Positions 14,469 through 23,983 of a DNA stretch of 43,377 bases are shown here, one piece after another. The stretch is from a virus, in IMG/VR virus record IMGVR_UViG_3300030380_005453, positions 1 to 43,377 of that record. One strand, given 5' to 3'. The stretch's first letter is position 1, and every line of letters starts with the position of its first letter. Made by a program: the position numbers and the translations under genes. The notes below the pieces were generated by a model. That model ran no database searches. It was not told the DNA's origin and was given only the letters and a program-made list of their open reading frames with translations.

Positions 14469-14702
14469 ATGGCAAAAAAAGTAAACAAAAACGAATTAGA
14501 GCAAATCCAAGATTTTGCTAAAAAAATAAATAATGCAACTTCCAGAGTTGGTCAACTTGAAATGGAAAAACATGCGATACTACACGCAATACATGATGTT
14601 CAAGGCGACTTTGCTACATTCCAAAAGGAATTAAAAGATAAATACGGAGACGTAAAAATAAATATGCAAACTGGAAAACTAGAATCAAATTTAGAAGTGT
14701 AA
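14469..14702 (+). CDS. Small coiled-coil phage protein
   Basis: A 77-aa protein that is mostly one long amphipathic helix (residues 5-60, with heptad-like Ile/Leu spacing in ELEQIQDFAKKINNATSRVG). A short beta ending KYGDVKINMQTGKLES follows. A helix closed by a G-x-V-x-I-x-x-x-T-G turn is common to a class of small conserved proteins in marine phage head modules, as I recall. It overlaps the next gene by one base (TAATG). It could be a chaperone or small structural protein; no enzyme motif is present. Confidence 0.65.
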   Translation: MAKKVNKNELEQIQDFAKKINNATSRVGQLEMEKHAILHAIHDVQGDFATFQKELKDKYGDVKINMQTGKLESNLEV

Positions 14703-14923
14703 TGACATCTTTAGTAAGAAAAATTAGTATAGGAAGAGATTATAAAAATGACGCAATGCACTACTCAGTAGGCCAAGATGTATATGGAGGCCATACAATA
14801 GATTCAATAGTAGAAGAAGAAGATAAATTTTCTATTTATATTAAAAAAGGTAAAGAAGTATTGCCTTGGAAAGATTTTAATAAAAACATGGCTATTGCTG
14901 TTGAATATAATTTAGAATATTAA
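14702..14923 (+). CDS. Small conserved-looking phage protein
   Basis: A 73-aa beta-type protein: VRKISIGRDYKNDAMHYSVG (5-24), VYGGHTIDSIVEEED, FSIYIKKGKEVLPWKDF and a C-terminal AVEYNLEY. The order IGxDxxxAMHYxVGQ, W, VEYNL looks conserved and recalls small proteins that sit before the terminase in marine Bacteroidota phages. It is joined to both neighbours by TAATG overlaps and so belongs firmly to the packaging/head operon. Role unknown. Confidence 0.65.
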   Translation: MTSLVRKISIGRDYKNDAMHYSVGQDVYGGHTIDSIVEEEDKFSIYIKKGKEVLPWKDFNKNMAIAVEYNLEY

Positions 14924-15522
14924 TGCAAAGTTTATTTAGCTTTATAGTTAAACCTAAAAACGAAAGATACGATAATATAAAAAAAATTGGAAATAAAAAT
15001 TTAATATTAAATTCAGAAATTTCTGATCACAGATATGTAAGTCGTACTGGAATAGTTTTAGCGGTACCTAAAGAAAATAATACAAAAATAAAAGTTAATG
15101 ATGAAGTTATTGTTCATCATAATGTTTTTAGAAGGTGGTATAATCAAAAAGGTAAAGAAGTAAATACAAAAAGTTTTTATAAAGAAAACAAATACTTAGT
15201 ATACCCAGATCAAATATTTTTATATAAAAGAAATAATAAATGGTATGCACCTGATGAATATTGTTTTGTAAAACCGATTATATCTAATAATATATTATCA
15301 AATAACAAAGAAGTTCCTTATAGAGGAATTATAAAATATATAAGTAAAAATCTTGATGATATTAATATAGGAGATTTAGTTGGCTTTAGACCAAATAGCG
15401 AATATGAGTTTGTTGTTGATGGTGAAAGACTATATAGAGTATTAACTAAATTTATAACAATTAAGTATGAACGTCAAGGAAACGAAAAAGAATATAATCC
15501 AAGCTGGGCAAAAGGCAGTTGA
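14923..15522 (+). CDS. Double GroES-like barrel protein (co-chaperonin-like)
   Basis: A 199-aa protein that looks like two GroES-type beta barrels in tandem. The first has RTGIVLAVPK (41-50), KVNDEVIVHHNVFRRW (57-72) and YPDQIFLY (94-101). The second has PYRGIIKYIS (132-141), INIGDLVGFR (147-156) and GERLYRVLTKFITIKYE (167-183). RG-V then GD-V then a late strand is the order of GroES around its roof and base. No GroEL-binding mobile loop of the GGIVL kind is clear. It might fold capsid or fibre proteins with the phage GroEL, or be a structural protein that reused the fold. Confidence 0.6.
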   Translation: MQSLFSFIVKPKNERYDNIKKIGNKNLILNSEISDHRYVSRTGIVLAVPKENNTKIKVNDEVIVHHNVFRRWYNQKGKEVNTKSFYKENKYLVYPDQIFLYKRNNKWYAPDEYCFVKPIISNNILSNNKEVPYRGIIKYISKNLDDINIGDLVGFRPNSEYEFVVDGERLYRVLTKFITIKYERQGNEKEYNPSWAKGS

Positions 15523-15739
15523 TGAATTAATTAAAGTTGCAAAAGAGCCTATTGTTGATTCAGAAGAAGATGTAGCAGCAGATAGATTAAAAAATGCTGC
15601 AGCTACAAAAAAGCTAGCTATATTCGATGCTTTTGAAATACTTAATCGTATTGAACAAGAAAAGGCATTGATAGAGGGCACAACAGTACAAGAAAAAGAT
15701 GACACCTTTAAGGGGTTTGCTGAAAGAAGATCTAAATAA
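15467..15739 (+). CDS. Candidate small terminase subunit or TerL partner
   Basis: A 90-aa helical protein starting MNVKETKKNIIQAGQKAVDE. A dense helix follows (DEEDVAADRLKNAAA-like, residues 31-47), then KKLAIFDAFEILNRIEQEK (48-66). It overlaps the preceding gene by 56 bases in another frame and TerL by one base. Its place directly before TerL, small size and helical content fit a small terminase subunit, but it is shorter than most and has no clear helix-turn-helix. It may instead be a conserved partner protein. The start inside the upstream gene is supported by the acid/Ala-rich region continuing in frame. Confidence 0.55.
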   Translation: MNVKETKKNIIQAGQKAVDELIKVAKEPIVDSEEDVAADRLKNAAATKKLAIFDAFEILNRIEQEKALIEGTTVQEKDDTFKGFAERRSK

Positions 15740-17952
15740 TGTACGAACAAACTTTATATAAGATAGTTGAGCCTGTAAAAATTAATACTATTAAAAGGCT
15801 TAATAAATCAAAAAAATGGAACTATGGCTACAATAAAGAAAATGATATTATCGTTATATCAAAAACTGGTCAAATTGGTGAAATATATCAAATCCAAAAT
15901 CTTAAAATAGCATTACCACCTGCACCAAAAAATATTAGTAAAGGAAATAACAAATGGGAGGTACAAGAATACCCAAAACAATTATCAAAATTAAAAACGA
16001 TATTTGATTGGAAAGATTTACCAACAGAGTTTAAAAATAAGTGGCATGTTTATATTGATAGAGAATTTACCAAACGCGATGAAGGCTATTGGTTTTACAA
16101 CAAAAATAATCTTACTTATATCACTGGCGCTCATTATATGTACTTGCAGTGGACCAAGATTGATGTTGGGAAGCCAGAGTTTAGAGAAGCAAATAGATTA
16201 TTCTTTATATTCTGGGAAGCTTGCAAAGCAGATACAAGATGCTACGGAATGTGCTACCTCAAAAATAGACGTAGTGGCTTTTCATTCATGGCATCATCGG
16301 AAACTGTTAACCAAGCTACTATCTCCTCGGACGCTAGATATGGTATCTTATCAAAATCCGGGGCTGATGCTAAAAAAATGTTTACCGACAAGGTTGTACC
16401 AATATCCGTCAATTATCCATTCTTCTTTAAACCAATACAAGACGGGATGGATAGACCTAAAACAGAATTGGCTTATAGAGTTCCCGCAAGTAAATTTACT
16501 AGACGTAAAATAATTGTAAATGAAAAAGTTGAAGAGCTGGCTGGTCTTGATACCACAATTGATTGGAAAAATACTGGTGATAATAGTTACGATGGTGAAA
16601 AGCTTGCGTTACTTGTACATGATGAGGCCGGCAAATGGGAAAGACCAGAAAACATATTAAACAACTGGCGTGTAACTAAAACCACATTAAGATTAGGTTC
16701 AAGAGTTATAGGTAAATGTATGATGGGTTCAACTAGTAACTCATTAGATAAAGGAGGCGAAAACTTTAAAAAACTATATAATGACTCAGACGTTACAAAA
16801 AGAAATCGCAATGGACAGACTCGCTCGGGACTATATAGTTTGTTCATACCTATGGAATGGAACTTCGAAGGATTCATTGATTCTTTTGGATTACCTGTAT
16901 TCAATACGCCAGAAAAACCGATTAAAGACAATTATGGGCAATTCATCGATGTTGGGGTTATCGAGCATTGGGAAAATGAAGTTGAAGGATTAAAAGGAGA
17001 TCAAGACGCATTAAATGAATTTTATAGACAGTTCCCCCGCACCGAGGAACATGCGTTTAGAGATGAAACTAAAAATAGTATATTTAATTTAGCTAAAATT
17101 TATGAACAAATTGATTATAATGAAGAAGCTAGATATAATGCTCTTGTTACTCGCGGAAGTTTTTCGTGGAAAAACGGAATGCAAGATACAAAAGTAGAGT
17201 TTACACCAAATCCAAACGGAAGATTTAATGTTAGTTGGGTGCCTCAAAAACATTTACAAAATAAAGTAATTATTAAAAATGGAATTAAATATCCTGCTAA
17301 TGATCATGTTGGAGCTTTTGGTTGTGACAGTTATGATATATCCGGTACAACAGATGGTAAAGGATCTAAAGGATCTTTGCATGGCCTTACAAAGTTTAGT
17401 ATGGAAGAAGTTCCTGCTAATATGTTTTTTTTAGAATATATAGCTAGGCCTCAAACAGCTGAAATATTTTTTGAAGATATATTAATGGCTTTGCATTTTT
17501 ATGGTATGCCATTGCTTGCAGAAAATAATAAACCAAGATTATTATACTATTTAAAAAGAAGGGGCTACAGAGGTTATTCAATGAATAGACCTGATAAAGT
17601 TTGGAATAAATTATCTACAGCAGAAAAAGAAATAGGCGGTATACCAAACTCTAGTGAAGATATAAGGCAAGCTCATGCGGCTGCCATAGAAAGTTACATT
17701 AATGTATATGTTGGAGAAAAACCTGATGGTTTATACGGTGATATGTATTTTAATAAAACTTTAAACGATTGGGCAAAATTTGATATAAATAAAAGAACTA
17801 AATTTGATGCCGCTATAAGTTCTGGTTTAGCAATTATGGCATGTAATAAAAACAGATATGCGCCCAATACGCAAAAGCAAATAAAAAAAGAAGTAAGTTT
17901 TAGCTTTGCTAAATACAACAATAAAGGAAACATTTCAAAAATAATACAATAA
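15739..17952 (+). CDS. terL: Terminase large subunit (TerL)
   Basis: A 737-aa motor that packages DNA through the portal and cuts concatemers. The ATPase part has LKNRRSGFSF (174-183) at the Walker A position, LLVHDEAG with D295-E296 as Walker B and catalytic Glu, and GSTSNSLDKGGENF as the coupling motif. The RNase H-like nuclease part offers GCDSYD (D530), LLAENNK (E595) and TKFDAAIS (D690) as the acidic triad. Walker A lacks the usual Gly-Lys-Ser/Thr, having Gly-Phe-Ser. It is longer than the 500-650 aa of most TerL proteins, nearer the size in crAss-like and some marine phages. It follows the 90-aa gene with TAATG overlap and abuts the portal. Confidence 0.9.
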   Translation: MYEQTLYKIVEPVKINTIKRLNKSKKWNYGYNKENDIIVISKTGQIGEIYQIQNLKIALPPAPKNISKGNNKWEVQEYPKQLSKLKTIFDWKDLPTEFKNKWHVYIDREFTKRDEGYWFYNKNNLTYITGAHYMYLQWTKIDVGKPEFREANRLFFIFWEACKADTRCYGMCYLKNRRSGFSFMASSETVNQATISSDARYGILSKSGADAKKMFTDKVVPISVNYPFFFKPIQDGMDRPKTELAYRVPASKFTRRKIIVNEKVEELAGLDTTIDWKNTGDNSYDGEKLALLVHDEAGKWERPENILNNWRVTKTTLRLGSRVIGKCMMGSTSNSLDKGGENFKKLYNDSDVTKRNRNGQTRSGLYSLFIPMEWNFEGFIDSFGLPVFNTPEKPIKDNYGQFIDVGVIEHWENEVEGLKGDQDALNEFYRQFPRTEEHAFRDETKNSIFNLAKIYEQIDYNEEARYNALVTRGSFSWKNGMQDTKVEFTPNPNGRFNVSWVPQKHLQNKVIIKNGIKYPANDHVGAFGCDSYDISGTTDGKGSKGSLHGLTKFSMEEVPANMFFLEYIARPQTAEIFFEDILMALHFYGMPLLAENNKPRLLYYLKRRGYRGYSMNRPDKVWNKLSTAEKEIGGIPNSSEDIRQAHAAAIESYINVYVGEKPDGLYGDMYFNKTLNDWAKFDINKRTKFDAAISSGLAIMACNKNRYAPNTQKQIKKEVSFSFAKYNNKGNISKIIQ

Positions 17953-20370
17953 ATGAAATACGATACTAAAGGTATTTTTCCAAGTCAATCATTAAGCGAC
18001 GTTGAGAAAGCAGATCCTAAATACGGTTTACAAGTTGGTAAAGCTATAGAGTCCGAATGGTTTAAAAAAGATGCCGGTAATACGCGCTATTTTTCAAACA
18101 GAGATAATTTTCATAGATTAAAATTATACGCAAGAGGAGAGCAAAGTATACAAAAATACAAAGATGAATTATCAATAAATGGCGACTTAAGTTATTTAAA
18201 TTTAGATTGGAAACCAGTTCCTATTATACCTAAATTTGTTGATATAGTAGTAAACGGAATTGGAGAAAGATTATATGATGTTAAATGTTATTCAGTAGAT
18301 GAAGCTAGTAGCAAAGAAAGAACTACTTATGTAAAAGATATATTATTAGAAATGGAAAATCAACAGATTTTTAATGCTGTTGAACAACAATTAGGTATTA
18401 AAGCTTTTAAAAACGATAAAAATAATTTACCAGCTAATAATCAAGAATTAGAATTACATATGCAGCTTGATTATAAACAAGCTATAGAAATTGCTGAAGA
18501 ACAAGCTATAAATAATATATTAGATTTAAATAAATATCATTTATTAAAGAAAAGGTTAGATTATGATATAGTTGTATTGGGTATTGCTTGTGTTAAAAAT
18601 AGTTTTAATACAGCTGAAGGTATTAAATTAGAATATGTTGATCCAGCTGATATTGTTTATTCATATACAGAATCACCTTATTTTGATGATTTATATTATG
18701 TGGGGGAAGTTAAAAAAATAAATTTTGTTGAATTAAAAAAACAATTTCCTTATTTAACTAATGAAGATATAAAAGAAATACAAGATGCTGGCGCTAATAA
18801 TTCTAAACTATATAACTATAGTCAAAAAATTGAAGATAATGATAAAGATTATGTTGATGTTTTATATTTTGAATATAAAACTTTTGAAAATCAAGTTTAC
18901 AAAATAAAAGAAACCGCAACAGGAGCTGAAAAAGCAATAGAAAAAACAGATCAATTTAATCCTCCTAAAGACGCTGAAGCAAGATTTAAAAAAGTTAATA
19001 GAGCAATAGAATGTTTATATGAAGGTGTTAAAATTGTAGGAAGAGATAAGTTGTTAAAATGGAATAAGGCTGTAAACATGACAAGGCCCAAGTCAGATAT
19101 TACAAAAGTACAAATGAGCTACAATATAGTTGCACCAAGAATTTACAAAGGTAAAGCTGAATCATTAGTTAGCAGAATGACCACGTTTGCTGACATGATA
19201 CAATTAACTCATTTAAAATTACAACAAGTGCTTTCTAGATTAGTTCCAGATGGAGTTTATTTAGATGCTGATGGTTTAGCTGAAATTGATTTAGGTAATG
19301 GCACAAATTATAATCCACAAGAAGCTTTAAATATGTATTTTCAAACGGGTTCTGTTATTGGTAGATCTATGACTCAGGATGGTGATTTTAACGGTGCAGC
19401 AAGAATGCCTATACAAGAATTACGTGCAAGTGGCGGTAATCAGAAAATAGCTGCTTTAATACAATCATATAATTATTATTTGCAAATGATGCGTGATGTT
19501 ACAGGGTTGAATGAAGCAAGAGATGGAAGCAAGCCTGACCCTAATGCTCTAGTAGGATTACAAAAAATAGCAGCAGCAAATAGTAACACAGCTACACGCC
19601 ATGTGCTACAAGCTGGTTTATATTTAACGCTAAAAACAGCAGAAGCTGTATCTTTAAGAATATCTGATGTTTTAGAATTTAGTAACACTAAAAATTCTTT
19701 AATGGAATCCATAGGTCAATTTAATACGATGGCTTTATCAGAAATATCTGAGTTACATTTACATGACTTTGGTATATTTATTGAATTAATGCCAGACGAA
19801 GAGCAAAAACAAATTTTAGAAAATAATATACAAATGGCACTTCAACAACAACAAATAAATTTAGAAGATGCTATTGATGTGCGTGAAGTTAAAAATTTAA
19901 AATTAGCTAATCAATTATTAAAATTAAAAAGAAGAAAAAAGTTTGAGCAAGATAGAATAATACAACAACAAAATATACAGGCTCAAGCAAATTCTAACGC
20001 ACAATCTTCTCAGGCTGCAGCCGCTGCTGAAATACAAAAACAACAAGGTATTGCTGAAAGTAAAGTACAACTTGCACAAGCACAAAGTGGGTTTGATGTA
20101 CAAAAAATGGAAAAAGAGGCTGCAATTAAAAAAGAATTAATGCAATATGAGTTTGAATTAAACATGCAGCTTAAAGAAAAAGAAATGCAGGTAATTACAA
20201 ATAGAGAGAGTAATAAAGAAGATAGAAAAGATAAAAGAACTAAAATACAGGCGTCTCAACAGAGTGAACTGATAGACCAGCGAAAAACTGGTAAACCACC
20301 TAAAAACTTTGAATCCGCAGGTATGGATAACTTAGGTGGCTTTGGTTTAGAGCAATTTGAACCAAGATAA
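17953..20370 (+). CDS. Portal protein
   Basis: An 805-aa portal, the ring at the capsid vertex through which DNA enters. The body (residues 30-620) is mixed alpha/beta with PIIPKFVDIVVNGIGERLYD, a clip-like acidic central part and DVTGLNEARDGSKPDP, a motif position common in large podovirus portals. The C-terminal 130 residues are a Gln-rich, coiled-coil helix (QQQNIQAQANSNAQSSQAAA onward), as a barrel or tunnel helix would be. It starts directly after TerL and precedes the scaffold and capsid genes, the usual order. Identification rests on size, order and motif style; I cannot align it here. Confidence 0.85.
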   Translation: MKYDTKGIFPSQSLSDVEKADPKYGLQVGKAIESEWFKKDAGNTRYFSNRDNFHRLKLYARGEQSIQKYKDELSINGDLSYLNLDWKPVPIIPKFVDIVVNGIGERLYDVKCYSVDEASSKERTTYVKDILLEMENQQIFNAVEQQLGIKAFKNDKNNLPANNQELELHMQLDYKQAIEIAEEQAINNILDLNKYHLLKKRLDYDIVVLGIACVKNSFNTAEGIKLEYVDPADIVYSYTESPYFDDLYYVGEVKKINFVELKKQFPYLTNEDIKEIQDAGANNSKLYNYSQKIEDNDKDYVDVLYFEYKTFENQVYKIKETATGAEKAIEKTDQFNPPKDAEARFKKVNRAIECLYEGVKIVGRDKLLKWNKAVNMTRPKSDITKVQMSYNIVAPRIYKGKAESLVSRMTTFADMIQLTHLKLQQVLSRLVPDGVYLDADGLAEIDLGNGTNYNPQEALNMYFQTGSVIGRSMTQDGDFNGAARMPIQELRASGGNQKIAALIQSYNYYLQMMRDVTGLNEARDGSKPDPNALVGLQKIAAANSNTATRHVLQAGLYLTLKTAEAVSLRISDVLEFSNTKNSLMESIGQFNTMALSEISELHLHDFGIFIELMPDEEQKQILENNIQMALQQQQINLEDAIDVREVKNLKLANQLLKLKRRKKFEQDRIIQQQNIQAQANSNAQSSQAAAAAEIQKQQGIAESKVQLAQAQSGFDVQKMEKEAAIKKELMQYEFELNMQLKEKEMQVITNRESNKEDRKDKRTKIQASQQSELIDQRKTGKPPKNFESAGMDNLGGFGLEQFEPR

Positions 20371-20399
20371 ATTTTTAAATAATTATATAATATTTTATT

Positions 20400-21632
20400 A
20401 TGGCAGAAAAAATAGAAGCTAAAGTTTTAGATACTGAAGAAGTGTCTTTACAACAAAAAGAAAAAGAAGTACAAAAAAACGCTGGTGTTAAACTTGAAGA
20501 CGGCGTTTATAAAGTTGATTTAACAAAAATAAATAAAGAAAATGCCGTTCAAGAGTCGAGCACAAATGACAGCAATGCTGTTGTCGAACAATCCGAAAAC
20601 AGTAGCGACAGCCAAGAAGTGGCTGAAGAAGTACGGGAAACCAAAAAAGAAGAAGTAGAATCACCTATAGTAGAAGAAATAACCGATGAAACAAATAACC
20701 CTAACGAGGCAGGAGTGGCTGGAAGCCCTGAAACTGCCAACCCCACACCGCAACAAGAAGAAGTATTACAGGAAGGTGAAGCACAAGAACAAATAAAACT
20801 ACCAGAAAACATTACAAGCCTAGTGGATTTTATGAATGAAACTGGTGGTAGTATAGAAGATTATGTTAGATTAAGCGCAGATTATGCTGACGCTGATCAA
20901 AAAACATTATTAAGAGAATATTACAAACAAACAAAACCTCATTTAAATGATGATGAGGTATCTTTTCTTATGGAATCTGATTTTTCTTGGGATGAAGAAA
21001 CTGAAGAACCAAAAGATATAAAGAAAAAGCAAATTGCTTTGAAAGAAGAGGTTGCAAAAGCAAAAAACTTTTTGACAGGATTAAAAGATCAATACTACAA
21101 AGAGGTCAAGTTGGGCTCTAAGTTATTACCTGAACAACAAAAAGCTATTGAATTTTTCAACCGCTACAATGAAGAGCAAAAATCAAATCAAGAGTTATTA
21201 GAAAAACAAGCAACGCATTTTAACAATGAAACTCAAAAAGTTTTTAATACTGAATTTAAAGGTTTTAATTTCAAAGTTGGGGACAAAAAATTTAGGTTTA
21301 ATGTTAAAGATGTTAATAAAGTAAAAGAAACTCAAGCAGATTTATTAAATGTTTTTGATAAATATGTCAATAAAGATAATAATCTTTTAAATGACGCTGC
21401 TGGTTATCATAAAGCTTTATTTGCTGCTGGTAACGCTGACGAAATAGCAAATCATTTTTATGAGCAAGGCAAAGCAGATGCCATTAAAGAAACTATGGCA
21501 AACGCTAAAAATATAAACATGGACCCACGCAAAAGTGCGGAAGGTTATGTTGATGCTGGTAGCGGAGTAAAAGTAAGAGCTGTTTCAGGTGATAATAATT
21601 CTGGTTTAAAATTAAAGTTAAAAAATTATTAA
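20400..21632 (+). CDS. Capsid scaffolding protein
   Basis: A 410-aa protein whose N-terminal 135 residues are very acidic and rich in Glu, Ser, Asn and Gln (for example EEVRETKKEEVESPIVEEIT). A helical domain comes next: PENITSLVDFMNETGGSIED (about 137-156), DYADADQKTLLREYYKQTKP and charged coiled coils to about 310. A Lys/Gly C-terminus carries the basic residues expected to touch coat protein. An acidic disordered start, helical core and basic end between portal and coat genes is the classic scaffold arrangement. No protease is seen nearby. Confidence 0.8.
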   Translation: MAEKIEAKVLDTEEVSLQQKEKEVQKNAGVKLEDGVYKVDLTKINKENAVQESSTNDSNAVVEQSENSSDSQEVAEEVRETKKEEVESPIVEEITDETNNPNEAGVAGSPETANPTPQQEEVLQEGEAQEQIKLPENITSLVDFMNETGGSIEDYVRLSADYADADQKTLLREYYKQTKPHLNDDEVSFLMESDFSWDEETEEPKDIKKKQIALKEEVAKAKNFLTGLKDQYYKEVKLGSKLLPEQQKAIEFFNRYNEEQKSNQELLEKQATHFNNETQKVFNTEFKGFNFKVGDKKFRFNVKDVNKVKETQADLLNVFDKYVNKDNNLLNDAAGYHKALFAAGNADEIANHFYEQGKADAIKETMANAKNINMDPRKSAEGYVDAGSGVKVRAVSGDNNSGLKLKLKNY

Positions 21633-21652
21633 ACTAAAAAAGTTAATTTAAA

Positions 21653-23068
21653 ATGGCAAACGATAATACAATTAATGCTCCTATAGCAGGAAGTCTTGTC
21701 ACCCCAGCTTATAAAAAAATGACTACTCTTGGTAGTTATTTAGATATTCAAAATGACGGTTGGGCTAAACAATACTTACCTGAATTATATGAGCAAGAAG
21801 TAACTAGATATGGAGATAGAACTATATCTGGATTTATTCAAATGATGGGTGCTGAAATGCCTATGGCTTCTGATCAAGTAATTTGGTCTGAGCAAGGTAG
21901 ATTACACCTAGCATATCAAGGTACTGTTGCAACAAGCAGCGGCCTTGTAACAGCAATTAAAAACATTGATCAACCAGGACAAGCAGAAGTACACGCAGTA
22001 AGAAAAGGTGCTACTGTAGTATGTGTTGTATCAAATGTAGTTTTTAAAGGATTTGTTACAGAAGGAATTGAAGCATCTGATACTCAGTTAAAAATCAAAC
22101 CTTACGCTGGAACAAATATGGACAACCTATCTGGAATAGCAGACACATCAACAACAATTAAGTTTTTTGTTTATGGTTCTGAATTCGGAAAAGGAACTGA
22201 TAAAATGGAAGGTTCTATTGAGCCCCAATTTAAAACTTTTACAAATAACCCTTTAATCATTAAAGATCACTTTGAAATCAATGGTTCTGACACTGCTCAA
22301 ATCGGTTGGATCGAAGTATCTGGGGAATCTGGAAATAGCGGGTACTTATGGTACTTAAAATCAGAAGGAGACACTAGAGCAAGATTTAATGACTATTTGG
22401 AAATGGTAATGGTTGAAGCAGAAAAAGCTGCATCAGACGCAAGTGCTGGTGTACCTGCTGGTTCTGAAGGTTTATTAGCCGCTATTGGTTCAAGAGGTAT
22501 GGTAGCAACAAATCAATTCAACGACTCAACAGGTGGGTTAGGTGAATTTGATGAAATTCTTACTGAACTAGACAAACAAGGTGCTATTGAAGAAAACATG
22601 CTTTTCTTAGATAGAGGTGCAAATCTTATTTTTGATGACATGCTAGCTGGTATATCTGCAGGATCTGCGGGTGGTACTGCTTATGGTGTTTTTGAAAACT
22701 CAGAAGATATGGCTTTAAACCTTGGGTTTAGAGGTTTCAGAAGAGGCTCATATGACTTTTACAAAACTGACTGGAAATATTTAAACAATCCTTCTACAAG
22801 AGGATTAGTTGGTGGATTAAAAGGATTATTAGTTCCTGCTGGTACAACTTCAGTATACGATCAAGGATTAGGTAATGCTGTTAGAAGACCTTTCTTACAT
22901 GTAAGATATAGAGCTTCTCAGGCTGATGATAGAAAACTAAAAACTTGGGTAACAGGTTCAGTAGGTGGCGGAACATCTTCTGGCTTTGACAAGATGGAAG
23001 TTCACTATCTATCAGAAAGATGTTTAGTAGTACAAGCTGCAAACAACTTCATTAGATTTGATTCTTAA
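21653..23068 (+). CDS. Major capsid protein
   Basis: A 471-aa protein with the layout of an HK97-fold coat: an N-terminal arm (ITAPIAGS-like start, residues 8-40), a region with IQMMGAEMPMASDQVIWSEQ (60-79), and a long beta/alpha body with a Gly/Ser-rich A-domain. It lies between the scaffold and a capsid-associated protein and is followed by a strong UUCG-loop terminator, as expected for the most highly expressed gene. Codons are less extreme in AT content than those of neighbours (more GGT and GAA than AAT/ATA), consistent with high expression. No direct fold match was possible. Confidence 0.85.
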   Translation: MANDNTINAPIAGSLVTPAYKKMTTLGSYLDIQNDGWAKQYLPELYEQEVTRYGDRTISGFIQMMGAEMPMASDQVIWSEQGRLHLAYQGTVATSSGLVTAIKNIDQPGQAEVHAVRKGATVVCVVSNVVFKGFVTEGIEASDTQLKIKPYAGTNMDNLSGIADTSTTIKFFVYGSEFGKGTDKMEGSIEPQFKTFTNNPLIIKDHFEINGSDTAQIGWIEVSGESGNSGYLWYLKSEGDTRARFNDYLEMVMVEAEKAASDASAGVPAGSEGLLAAIGSRGMVATNQFNDSTGGLGEFDEILTELDKQGAIEENMLFLDRGANLIFDDMLAGISAGSAGGTAYGVFENSEDMALNLGFRGFRRGSYDFYKTDWKYLNNPSTRGLVGGLKGLLVPAGTTSVYDQGLGNAVRRPFLHVRYRASQADDRKLKTWVTGSVGGGTSSGFDKMEVHYLSERCLVVQAANNFIRFDS

Positions 23069-23076
23069 TATCAATT

Positions 23077-23120
23077 AAAGGTATGGGTGCTTCGGCGCCC
23101 AGCCTTTATTTTTAATTTTT
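23077..23120 (+). terminator. UUCG-loop terminator after the capsid gene
   Basis: AAAGG and GGGTGC, loop TTCG, then GCGCCC and CCTTT (23077-23107) form a two-part stem with a small internal loop, followed by ATTTTTAATTTTT. The long T tract and the UUCG tetraloop are typical of intrinsic terminators. It begins eight bases after the coat protein stop. Confidence 0.85.
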
Positions 23121-23133
23121 ATTATATTATATT

Positions 23134-23940
23134 ATGGAAAAAACAAAACAAGAAAAAGTTGTTGAACCAAAAGTTGTTCAACAAGTAGAAAAACCTAAAA
23201 AAGTTTCTACAACAAAAAAAATCAAACCAGTTTATAAGGATAAGCTTTATAACTTAAGCACTAATATGAAACCTATTGCATTTAAAATTAAAAGCAGGGG
23301 TATAATGTGGTTTGATGAAGAAAAAGGATATGAAAGAGAAATTAAATATTGTGAAAACCAAAAAACAGTATTTGTAGATGAAATGGAAGGCCCTCAAAGA
23401 CTAGCTCATATTACTTTTAGAGATGGCATACTTTATGTGCCAAAAGAAAAACAAACATTACAAAAATTTCTTGCAATTCATCCAGATAATGGAAGATATT
23501 TTGTAGAAGAAGACCTTGTAAAAGAAGCGGAAGACGATTTAGATTATTTACATTTAGAAGTAACAGCATTAAATACTGCAATGGATTTAGATATTGACAT
23601 AGCAGAAGCTATTTTAAGAGCTGAGGTTGGTTCTAAGGTATCTCAGATGACTTCTAAGGAGCTTAAAAGAGATTTATTAGTGTTTGCTAGAAGTAATCCC
23701 GCTTTATTCTTAGAATTAGCGCATGATGATAACCTTAATATTAGAAATATTGGCATAAAAGCTGTAGAAAATGGAATTATTAAGTTATCTAACGATCAAA
23801 GAACTTTTGTATGGGGTGCTAATGATAGAAAATTAATGACAGTTCCTTTTGATGAAAATCCATATTCAGCATTAGCTGCGTGGTTTAAAACAGATGAAGG
23901 TATTGAAGTTTATAAAAGCGTAGAAAAAAAACTAAAATAA
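23134..23940 (+). CDS. Capsid-associated / head morphogenesis protein
   Basis: A 268-aa protein. The N-terminal 35 residues are Lys/Val-rich and low in structure. The body has MWFDEEKGYEREIKY (54-68), VFVDEMEGPQRLAHITFRDG (75-94), LQKFLAIHPDNGRYF and then helical SKELKRDLLVFARSNPALFL (about 173-192). The C-terminus has FDENPYSALAAWFKTDEG. These ordered blocks look like a conserved family that follows the coat gene in marine phages. It is isolated between two terminators, which suggests its own stoichiometry, as for a cement or decoration protein. The exact role is unproven. Confidence 0.65.
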   Translation: MEKTKQEKVVEPKVVQQVEKPKKVSTTKKIKPVYKDKLYNLSTNMKPIAFKIKSRGIMWFDEEKGYEREIKYCENQKTVFVDEMEGPQRLAHITFRDGILYVPKEKQTLQKFLAIHPDNGRYFVEEDLVKEAEDDLDYLHLEVTALNTAMDLDIDIAEAILRAEVGSKVSQMTSKELKRDLLVFARSNPALFLELAHDDNLNIRNIGIKAVENGIIKLSNDQRTFVWGANDRKLMTVPFDENPYSALAAWFKTDEGIEVYKSVEKKLK

Positions 23941-23944
23941 AGCT

Positions 23945-23983
23945 TATAGTGGTTGAGCCGCTATATGCGGCTTAATCATTATA
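23945..23983 (+). terminator. Strong hairpin terminator
   Basis: TTATAGTGGTTGAGCCGC, loop TATAT, GCGGCTTAATCATTATA: a stem of about 17 pairs with a few G-U pairs. It starts a few bases after the stop of the 268-aa gene and is followed by an A-rich rather than T-rich run, so it could also act in the opposite sense or as an RNA stabiliser. Confidence 0.65.

Noticed and set aside
16004-16513. 169-aa open frame within the terminase gene
   Set aside because: Fully contained in TerL in another frame; TerL motifs are intact through this stretch.
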